Assembly (NCBI GenBank): GCA_018896315.1
Contig: JAHIMV010000089.1
Span: 1-6,968, forward strand
Origin: Patescibacteria group bacterium
GTDB taxonomy: Bacteria > Patescibacteriota > Patescibacteriia > UBA2591 > UBA6264
DNA: 6,968 bases
Direction of reading: 5' to 3'
Below the pieces are notes generated by a model that saw nothing but the letters and a program-made list of their open reading frames with translations, was not told the DNA's origin and searched no databases. The position numbers and the translations under genes are program-made. This document shows positions 1-5,057 of this stretch, one piece after another. How positions within the stretch are numbered: the first letter of the stretch is position 1; the number at the start of each line of letters is the position of its first letter.

Positions 1-14
1 AAAAAAGCGGAAAA

Positions 15-551
15 GTGTCTCACGAAAGGGGCTCACTTCCAACCTTAATTTTAAATAAAAAAATGATTATTACTTTAACAGCATTTCTTTTTTTGACTAG
101 CATAATAACCATTGCTCCTTTATTTCATTTTCAGCCCGTTACAGGACCAATTGTTAATGCAATCCTTTTTATTTCTGTTTGTTTATTAGGAACAGAATAT
201 ACCCTTTTAATTGGGCTAATTCCCAGTGTAATTGCTTTGTCAACTGGTTTATTGCCCGCTATTTTGGCTCCGATGATACCTTTTGTCATGTTATCCAATG
301 CGATTTTAATTATTACCTTTGCCCATTTAAGAAATAAAAATTATTGGCTAGGAATAATTGTGGCTAGCGTCTTAAAGTTTATTTTTCTTTTTACTACTAG
401 TTCAGTTGTTGTTAACTTGCTTTTAAAAAAAGAAATCGCTGCTAAAGTAGCGGGTATGATGAGTTGGCCGCAGCTAGTAACTGCCTTAGCAGGAGGTGTT
501 ATTGCTTATATTTTTTTAAGCAGTTTGAAAAGGGTCAAGAATAATTTTTAA
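15..551 (+). CDS. Small six-span membrane protein, ECF-transporter S-component-like
   Basis: A very hydrophobic 178-residue protein with about six predicted membrane spans, near residues 17-37, 42-60, 63-80, 86-104, 110-135 and 150-170, ending in a basic tail (KRVKNNF). Size and span number fit the substrate-binding S component of energy-coupling-factor transporters. From memory, similar proteins in Patescibacteria carry the inherited label 'iron hydrogenase'. This one has a single cysteine (in SVCLLG), so it cannot hold the iron-sulfur clusters of a hydrogenase, and that label should not be copied. No ECF ATPase or T subunit is nearby, so the substrate is unknown. The start is uncertain: the frame is open to the window edge, a GTG at 15 has a weak GGA upstream, and an ATG at 63 begins almost directly at the first span. 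The 3' end overlaps smpB tail-to-tail by 17 bases. Confidence 0.65.
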   Translation: MSHERGSLPTLILNKKMIITLTAFLFLTSIITIAPLFHFQPVTGPIVNAILFISVCLLGTEYTLLIGLIPSVIALSTGLLPAILAPMIPFVMLSNAILIITFAHLRNKNYWLGIIVASVLKFIFLFTTSSVVVNLLLKKEIAAKVAGMMSWPQLVTALAGGVIAYIFLSSLKRVKNNF

Positions 552-990
552 GACTTTGTTCTATTTTCCTTTTTGTTTCTCGTTTTTTAATATTTTCTCT
601 TTTGTCCCACTTTTTTTTTCCTCTAACTAAACCAATTTCAATCTTGATAATGCGGTGTTTAGTATAAACCTTAAGAGGAATGATTGTTAACCCCTTGGTT
701 TTGATTTTGCCTATTAAAGAGGCAATTTGTTTTTTATTCAAAAGTAATTTTCTATTTTGAGTTGGGTTATAGTCTTTTTGTACCTGAGCGGCAGGGGCAT
801 AAGAGTCAACGTGAACATTTATTAGCCAAACAGCCCCTTTTGAATCAATATTAACATAACCGCCAGAAAGGTTAATCCGCCCGTTTTTAATAGATTTAAC
901 CTCTGGCCCAGAAAGCACAATCCCTGCTTCAAGAGATTGCAAAATTTCATAATCGTAATAAGCTTTTTTATTAGCTGTTATTATTGGCAT
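535..990 (-). CDS. smpB: SsrA-binding protein SmpB
   Basis: SmpB binds tmRNA (SsrA) and places it in the A site of stalled ribosomes for trans-translation in the cytoplasm. From the ATG at 990 the product is 151 residues, normal for the family. The hallmark motifs are present: YYDYEI near residue 11, the tmRNA-binding block GPEVKSIKNGRINLSGGY (residues 28-45), the NRKLLLNKKQI block (79-89), IIPLKVY (103-109), and a basic C-terminal tail with GKKKWDKRENIKKRETKRK (124-142) that inserts in the empty mRNA channel. An upstream ATG at 1056 would add 22 residues rich in Tyr/Ile/His that are unlike the family. It also lies upstream of the predicted -10 element at 1037-1045, so the shorter form is chosen. 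No Shine-Dalgarno sequence is visible. No tmRNA gene was seen in the window. The gene is convergent with the membrane-protein gene and divergent from the glycosyltransferase. Confidence 0.95.
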   Translation of the reverse strand: MPIITANKKAYYDYEILQSLEAGIVLSGPEVKSIKNGRINLSGGYVNIDSKGAVWLINVHVDSYAPAAQVQKDYNPTQNRKLLLNKKQIASLIGKIKTKGLTIIPLKVYTKHRIIKIEIGLVRGKKKWDKRENIKKRETKRKIEQSLKNYS

Positions 991-1017
991 GTCTATATGA
1001 TAATATATATAAATTTT

Positions 1018-1034
1018 TTGATTATGATAATCAA
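1018..1034. promoter_or_regulatory. 17-bp perfect palindrome, possible operator over the smpB transcription start
   Basis: TTGATTATGATAATCAA has two 8-base arms around a central G (1026). It sits just downstream of the predicted smpB -10 and covers the expected start site, a typical repressor position. The core TGATTATnATAATCA agrees with the 7-1-7 Fur-family box TGATAATnATTATCA at 12 of 14 arm positions. A second, overlapping 9-bp inverted repeat (1021-1029 with 1041-1049) brackets the -10. No regulator gene is present in the window, so the regulator is unknown and chance occurrence in AT-rich DNA remains possible. Confidence 0.35.
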
Positions 1035-1036
1035 TT

Positions 1037-1045
1037 ATTATATCA
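1037..1045 (-). promoter_or_regulatory. Extended -10 promoter element of smpB
   Basis: On the minus strand the sequence reads TGATATAAT, an exact extended -10 (TGnTATAAT). It would start transcription near 1030, about 40 bases before the smpB ATG at 990. No convincing -35 box is seen, which is tolerated with an extended -10. The call is inferred from motif and position only; AT-rich DNA raises the chance of coincidence. Confidence 0.5.
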
Positions 1046-1088
1046 TAATGTTGCAATAGAATGTTGACTCTAATTATGTATATTATAA

Positions 1089-1122
1089 CAACCTCTCCTC
1101 GCTTTGCTCGTCGAGAACGTTG
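1089..1122. repeat. GC-rich imperfect dyad in the smpB/glycosyltransferase intergenic region
   Basis: A GC-rich island in otherwise AT-only DNA. CAAC at 1089-1092 pairs with GTTG at 1119-1122, TCTC at 1094-1097 pairs with GAGA at 1113-1116, and an inner CTCG-T-CGAG palindrome lies at 1107-1115. It lacks a T-run, so it is not a clear terminator. Its base composition and dyad symmetry suggest it belongs with the other small GC-rich palindromes of this window, although its sequence differs from theirs. Confidence 0.4.
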
Positions 1123-1171
1123 AAATTAAAACTCTATTGTATAGATATTAAGGTATTTTAATTATAACATA

Positions 1172-1199
1172 TTGTCATTTTTTTAAAATATAGTATAAT
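1172..1199 (+). promoter_or_regulatory. Near-consensus promoter for the glycosyltransferase operon
   Basis: TTGTCA at 1172-1177 (5 of 6 with the -35 consensus) is followed after 16 bases by a perfect TATAAT at 1194-1199. The predicted start near 1206 leaves a leader of about 36 bases before the ATG at 1242. A second TATAAT at 1210-1215 arises from the tandem TAATGTTA units at 1204-1219. This is the best-formed sigma-70-type promoter in the window and probably drives the genes that follow. Confidence 0.6.
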
Positions 1200-1203
1200 A
1201 TAA

Positions 1204-1227
1204 TAATGTTATAATGTTAAAATGTTT
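1204..1227 (+). repeat. 8-bp tandem repeat (TAATGTTA) in the leader
   Basis: Two exact TAATGTTA units at 1204-1211 and 1212-1219 are followed by a degenerate third unit AAATGTTT at 1220-1227. They lie between the predicted promoter and the ATG at 1242. AATGTT also occurs at 1047-1052 and 1060-1065. This may be simple low-complexity AT sequence or slippage. Confidence 0.4.
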
Positions 1228-1241
1228 TAATATTACAATGT

Positions 1242-2441
1242 ATGCGTATTGGTATTGATTGTCGAACAATTTTACACCCAGAAAAAGGCGAAGGAGCCGG
1301 CCTGGGTCATTATACATATCAATTAGTCAGGCATTTATTAAAAATTGATAAAAAAAACACCTATTTTTTATTTTTTGACCGTTCAGTTCAAAAGAGAAGA
1401 TTGGATAAATTTAAACAAAAAAATGTTTTAATTAAATTTTTCCCTTTTCTTCAGTATAAGAATTTAATGCCTGAGAGCCTTTCCCATCTTTTGGTTAATG
1501 CGACATTAGACAGGGAGGATTTAGATGTTTTTCACTCACCAACCTTGTCCCTTCCCCGTTCTTATCAAGGATCAAGCGCGATTACAGTTCATGATTTAGC
1601 TTTTTATAAATTTCCCGAATTGACTTCACCTGAAAAATCTTATTTATTAAAAACCATTGTTCCTAATATTCTTAAAGAAGCCAAAAAAGTCATCGCGGTT
1701 TCTAAATCAACAGCCAAGGATTTGCAGGAAATTTTTAATTTAGACGCGAAAAAAATAGAAATTATATATCATGGGATTGATCAACGTTTTTTCAAAAAAA
1801 GAATTTTGCCAGAAATAAAAAAAATAAAGAAGAAATACAATATTCAAAAGGATTATTTATTTTTTATAGGAACTCTTGAATCAAGAAAAAATATTATGCG
1901 GATTATTGAGTCCTATGAACGCTTTAGAGATGGTTTAGTTCAGCCTTTATCTAATACAGGAAATAAGATAAAAATTAGCCAAAATATTTTTTCTAAATAT
2001 CAACTTGTTTTATCTGGGGCTAAAGGATATGATTTTAAAAAAATCAAAAAGAAAATAGCTGATTCAGGGTATAAAAATGATATTATTTTGCCGGGATATG
2101 TTGAAGCCGACGATTTAGGAGCACTTTTTAGTGGAGCGAGTTTGTTTGTTTTTCCTTCACTTTATGAGGGCTTTGGCTTGCCAATTCTTGAAGCAATGGC
2201 TAAGGGAGTTCCTATACTCAGCAGCAATATTTCTTCTATTCCTGAAGTAACGCAAAGCGCAGCGATTTTGGTTGATCCTTATAATGTCGCCCAAATAGCC
2301 CAAGCAATATATGTTTTATTGGGAGATAAGAATTTACAAAAAAAATTAATTGCTAAAGGCCAGACACGAGTTAAAAATTTTACTTGGGAAAAGTGCGCTA
2401 GAAAAACCCTTAATGTTTACAAAGAGATAAATAAAGGTTAG
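1242..2441 (+). CDS. GT4-type (GT-B fold) glycosyltransferase
   Basis: A 399-residue enzyme of glycosyltransferase family 4 ('group 1'), which moves a sugar from a nucleotide-sugar donor to a glycan, lipid or protein acceptor at the cytoplasmic face of the membrane. The N-terminal Rossmann half opens with MRIGIDCRTI and a glycine-rich acceptor loop (GEGAGLGHYTYQL, residues 16-28), followed by HDLAFYKFPE (117-126). The C-terminal donor-binding half has YHGID (176-180), GTLESRKN (210-217), and the EX7E motif with E309 and E317 in YEGFGLPILEAMAKG, followed by SSIPEV (331-336). A polar insertion of about 20 residues (roughly 230-251) sits between the first donor-domain helix and the next strand, where I expect a short loop. 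The sugar and acceptor cannot be read from sequence. There is no Shine-Dalgarno sequence before the ATG. It heads a rightward gene string with two membrane-anchored proteins, suggesting envelope glycan or surface-protein modification. Confidence 0.9.
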   Translation: MRIGIDCRTILHPEKGEGAGLGHYTYQLVRHLLKIDKKNTYFLFFDRSVQKRRLDKFKQKNVLIKFFPFLQYKNLMPESLSHLLVNATLDREDLDVFHSPTLSLPRSYQGSSAITVHDLAFYKFPELTSPEKSYLLKTIVPNILKEAKKVIAVSKSTAKDLQEIFNLDAKKIEIIYHGIDQRFFKKRILPEIKKIKKKYNIQKDYLFFIGTLESRKNIMRIIESYERFRDGLVQPLSNTGNKIKISQNIFSKYQLVLSGAKGYDFKKIKKKIADSGYKNDIILPGYVEADDLGALFSGASLFVFPSLYEGFGLPILEAMAKGVPILSSNISSIPEVTQSAAILVDPYNVAQIAQAIYVLLGDKNLQKKLIAKGQTRVKNFTWEKCARKTLNVYKEINKG

Positions 2442-2477
2442 AACATATCTAATTAATTAAATTAATAATTTATTACA

Positions 2478-2927
2478 ATGTCAGAAACAATGAAAAAATC
2501 CGAACCATTAGTATCAAAAGGTAGAACAGCTAATGGAAAAAAAGGATTAGTATTATTAGTTGTAGGTATTATTGTTCTAGTTGCGATTATTGCCTTTTTG
2601 GTGATGACAATTTTTGTTTCACCAGTTAAAGGAAGCGCTTGGTATGGAATTTTCTTAACTAATGGCCGCACTTATTTTGGTCATATTGTTAAACAGAATT
2701 CCCAGACAGTTGTTTTAAGAGACGTTTATTATTTACAGGTTCAACAAATACCTCCAACTGAAGAAGGAGTTGAGCCTCAACCTCAAATTACTTTAATAAA
2801 TGTCAGTGACGATCTTCATAGTCCAGAGAGTGAAATGCAAATTAGTCGCGCCCACATTCTATATGTTCAAAAGCTAAAAGAAAGCTCTCAAGTAGTGACA
2901 ACAATTAAGCAATTAAGCCAAGAATAG
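2478..2927 (+). CDS. Single-span membrane protein of unknown function
   Basis: A 149-residue protein. A basic, polar N terminus (residues 1-21, SKGRTANGKK) precedes one strong membrane span at about 22-47, then an outward-facing domain rich in beta strands (WYGIFLTNGRTYFGHIVKQ, residues 55-73, and TVVLRDVYYLQVQ, 77-89). An acidic, proline-containing linker follows (QIPPTEEGVEPQPQ) and then ITLINVSDD and a helical end. I do not recognise a named family; 'TNGRTYFGHI...TVVLRDVYYLQV' looks like a small beta-barrel module. The positive-inside charge pattern favours a cytoplasmic N terminus. The gene starts 36 bases after the glycosyltransferase stop and ends 45 bases before the next gene, so co-transcription is likely. 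The ATG at 2478 is used; an ATG at 2490 is an alternative. No Shine-Dalgarno sequence is visible. Confidence 0.8.
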   Translation: MSETMKKSEPLVSKGRTANGKKGLVLLVVGIIVLVAIIAFLVMTIFVSPVKGSAWYGIFLTNGRTYFGHIVKQNSQTVVLRDVYYLQVQQIPPTEEGVEPQPQITLINVSDDLHSPESEMQISRAHILYVQKLKESSQVVTTIKQLSQE

Positions 2928-2972
2928 CCTTTTATTTAGGGGTAATAATACTTTAAGCCCAAATATATTGGT

Positions 2973-4907
2973 ATGCGAGAAGATCAACTGAAAAACAGAG
3001 GATCAAGTTTTTTAGGCTTTATATTTGTTTTATTGGTATTAATTCTAGGAATCAGCCTGATAGGCCTTTTTTATTTTAACCAAGATCAGTCAGATAATGA
3101 AAATCAAGACATTAGATTTTGGCTTTATCGGCATGCGGAACAAATAGTTGGGCAAGAAAATACATTTTTTGTTTTTATAAAAAATCAAGGACGTCATAAC
3201 TTAGAACAGGTTGAGGTAGTTTTAAATTTTCCCCAGGGATTTATCGTTAAATCAAGTTCTCCATCCTGCAGTCAAATATTAGCTCAAAGATGTTTTTGGT
3301 CTTTTGACCAGATTAAAAAGGGTGAATTAAAAGAGATCGAGTTTCAGGGTCAGCTTTTTGGGCAAGTTGATCAAGTTCAAAATTTTGATGGCGTTTTAAA
3401 TTTCCGTTTAGCCGGATTTTCTTCTGAGTTTCAAAAAACATTGTCTTCTTCGATTAAGTTAACACCATCAATTTTTTTAACTTGGCAAATTCCTGAACAG
3501 TCTAGTTTTGGCCAGAAAATAGAGTCAAATCTATCTTTAGAAAATATCAGCGAGGAAATAATTCCTACTACTCAGGTAATTATTAATTGGCCCCAAGATT
3601 TTACATTAGCAAAAGCAAAGTCTGTTTTAGAAAACAATAAAGGAGAGGAAATTGAAATTAAAGAATCAGAGCGTCAACTTAAGTGGAAAATTGATGATTT
3701 AAATCCAAAGGATAAAAAAGGACTTGAATTTGAAGGTGTTTTTAAAAATCCACTTATTAATGAATTAACATTTGATCTACAGGCTGGTGTTTTTGAAAAT
3801 AAAGAGTTTTTTCCTCAAATTGAAAAACAAAAAAAAATATTACTTGAAAAGTTTGATTTTAATATATCCTTAGAGGCAAATGGTTTAATTGAAAAAATAC
3901 AGAGCTGTGATTGGGGGCAAGTTTTGCCGATTGGCCTCACATATTATAATCAAAGTCAACAAACTATTAAAGATTTTGTTTTAAAATTAAAATTAATTGG
4001 CGGGCAGTATGTGGACTTTAATAGGCTTTATCAGTCTCGCTGGCACTATTATCAAGGTCCCGCCCACCTTGCTTCGCAAGGTGAAGCGGACAGGTCTAAT
4101 TCTCAATTATCTTCTGCTTTTATTTCAAAAAAATTTTCCTCAGAGGTTATAGGTGAATCTTTAGAAATTTTTTCAGACAATGAAATCAAAGGATGGTCTT
4201 CAGATTTAATACCCGCTTTTAATCAAATTTTACCGGGAGATGAAGGTATAATTATTTTTGATTTTCCTTTAAAAACGCCTTTACAAGCAGCAAAAGACAA
4301 TGAATTACAAGCGCAGGTTAGTCTTGAAATTTTAGGACAAGGAAAATTAAATCAAGAAGATTTTATTTGGGAGATGCAAGGAAATAAGATTGAGCTGCCC
4401 ATTAAAACTAGTTTGAATTTAGAATCTGGCGCTCGTTATTACGATGATGAACACATTCCCCTGGGGCAAGGGCCCTTGCCTCCGCAGGTGGGAGAAGAAA
4501 CTCGTTTTTCAATTTTCTGGCGGATTAAAAATACTACGAATCCAATTAAAAATATTTTTGTCAAAACAAAATTATCAGACAGTGTGTTTTGGACCGGCCA
4601 AACAAAGACAACTCACGGCCTGATTCTTTATCAAGAAGATAGTCAAGAGGTTTCTTGGCAAATTCCAGAATTATCAATTTATCAAGGAGGACCCTATTCA
4701 TTAGTTGAGGCACAGTTTGAAGTGAAAATAGTTCCTGAAAAGTCTCAGTTGAATCAAATACTTTTTTTAACTGAAGATATATTATTAACTGCAGAAGACC
4801 AATTAACAGGTGATTTAATTTTTGATCAAACAAATGTTTTAGACACGAATTTAAAAGATGATCCATGGGGTCAAAATCAAGGGATTGTAATAGAATCTAA
4901 AGAATAA
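2973..4907 (+). CDS. Membrane-anchored surface protein with repeated Ig-like/DUF11-like beta domains
   Basis: A 644-residue protein. It has a short basic N terminus, one membrane span at about 12-35 (signal anchor), and a long extracellular part made of repeated beta-sandwich-like units. Unit starts can be read from recurring 'xFxVxIKNxGxxxLxxVxVxLxFPxxF' patterns near residues 62-90, 182-212 and 318-345, and from the last unit at about 490-600. That last unit opens with the motif IPLGQGPLPPQVGEETRF (495-512) and continues FWRIKN, VSWQIPEL and PYSLVEAQFEV. These resemble CARDB/DUF11 surface domains that I associate with Patescibacteria; the exact family is not certain. C99 and C107 could form a disulfide; C312 is alone. 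There are no catalytic motifs. A GC-rich hairpin lies inside the frame at residues 362-373, and a perfect 16-bp palindrome encodes the GQGPLPP motif. Gene order suggests a surface or adhesion role together with the preceding two genes. Confidence 0.8.
   Translation: MREDQLKNRGSSFLGFIFVLLVLILGISLIGLFYFNQDQSDNENQDIRFWLYRHAEQIVGQENTFFVFIKNQGRHNLEQVEVVLNFPQGFIVKSSSPSCSQILAQRCFWSFDQIKKGELKEIEFQGQLFGQVDQVQNFDGVLNFRLAGFSSEFQKTLSSSIKLTPSIFLTWQIPEQSSFGQKIESNLSLENISEEIIPTTQVIINWPQDFTLAKAKSVLENNKGEEIEIKESERQLKWKIDDLNPKDKKGLEFEGVFKNPLINELTFDLQAGVFENKEFFPQIEKQKKILLEKFDFNISLEANGLIEKIQSCDWGQVLPIGLTYYNQSQQTIKDFVLKLKLIGGQYVDFNRLYQSRWHYYQGPAHLASQGEADRSNSQLSSAFISKKFSSEVIGESLEIFSDNEIKGWSSDLIPAFNQILPGDEGIIIFDFPLKTPLQAAKDNELQAQVSLEILGQGKLNQEDFIWEMQGNKIELPIKTSLNLESGARYYDDEHIPLGQGPLPPQVGEETRFSIFWRIKNTTNPIKNIFVKTKLSDSVFWTGQTKTTHGLILYQEDSQEVSWQIPELSIYQGGPYSLVEAQFEVKIVPEKSQLNQILFLTEDILLTAEDQLTGDLIFDQTNVLDTNLKDDPWGQNQGIVIESKE
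4057..4091. repeat. GC-rich palindromic element inside the surface-protein gene
   Basis: A hairpin with a perfect 8-bp stem: CACCTTGC (4065-4072), loop TTC, GCAAGGTG (4076-4083). It is extended outward by GTCC/GGAC (4057-4060 with 4088-4091) and GC/GC pairs with small bulges. It is translated in frame as residues 362-373 (GPAHLASQGEAD), a small polar and Ala/Gly-rich stretch between YYQ and RSNSQ. Composition differs sharply from the surrounding AT-rich coding sequence. The pattern recalls palindromic elements that insert into reading frames, as known from Rickettsia (RPEs). Confidence 0.6.
4465..4480. repeat. Perfect 16-bp palindrome in the surface-protein gene
   Basis: GGCAAGGGCCCTTGCC is a perfect palindrome with no spacer. 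It is flanked by a further CCTG/CAGG pair (4460-4463 with 4485-4488). It encodes part of the LGQGPLPP motif, which looks like a conserved part of the domain, so the symmetry may simply come from Gly/Pro codon choice. Confidence 0.4.
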
Positions 4908-5057
4908 TCCCTCACCCTTCAGCGATAATGCTTTGTCCGTAGGACTTCGCATTTTTAAATAATTGTATCACTAAGGTAGGGGAAAAATATAGATTAAATA
5001 ATAATTAAATAATTAATTGGTGTATTTATTTAAAATGCATCGCTGAAGGGTGAGGGA
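4908..5057. repeat. 150-bp segment bounded by perfect 19-bp inverted repeats
   Basis: TCCCTCACCCTTCAGCGAT at 4908-4926 is exactly repeated in inverted orientation at 5039-5057. The left arm begins on the base after the TAA of the surface-protein gene, and the right arm ends on the A of the recO ATG. Similarity continues inward: GCATTTTTAAATAA (4949-4962) matches the reverse complement of 5026-5038 with one T indel, if a 22-bp insertion at 4927-4948 is removed. The interior is AT-rich and codes for nothing apparent. It could be a MITE-like mobile element, or an RNA structure that pairs over the recO ribosome-binding site. Confidence 0.75.
4927..4956 (+). terminator. Possible intrinsic terminator after the surface-protein gene
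   Basis: AATGC (4927-4931) pairs with GCATT (4949-4953), and GTCC (4935-4938) pairs with GGAC (4942-4945) around a GTA loop. A 3x3 mismatch lies between the two stems. The stem runs into a T-tract at 4952-4956. The short broken stem and short T-tract make a weak terminator, and the same bases form the unmatched insertion in the left inverted-repeat arm. Confidence 0.35.

Noticed and set aside
1..62. Riboswitch upstream of the membrane-protein gene
   Set aside because: A bulged stem (GGAA/TTCC with GTG/CAC at 9-40) is visible but it matches no riboswitch class I can recognise, and the window cuts off the region.
991..1056. 22-residue N-terminal extension of SmpB
   Set aside because: The extension is unlike SmpB, lies over and upstream of the predicted promoter, and the ATG at 990 gives the normal family length.
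1057..1241. tmRNA or other structured RNA gene next to smpB
   Set aside because: The region is AT-rich with only one short GC-rich dyad; no tRNA-like acceptor end, CCA or tag-peptide reading frame is visible.
2462..2671. 69-codon minus-strand reading frame
   Set aside because: It lies opposite the 149-residue membrane-protein gene and reads as Thr/Ile/Pro-rich mirror sequence with no family likeness.
4561..4866. 101-codon minus-strand reading frame
   Set aside because: It lies entirely opposite the conserved last domain of the surface protein and has no start signal or recognisable motif.
4963..4994. Promoter for recO inside the inverted-repeat segment
   Set aside because: TTGTAT at 4963-4968 and TATAGA at 4988-4993 are 19 bases apart and the -10 matches only 4 of 6; TAAAAT at 5031-5036 has no -35. 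Too weak to list in such AT-rich DNA.
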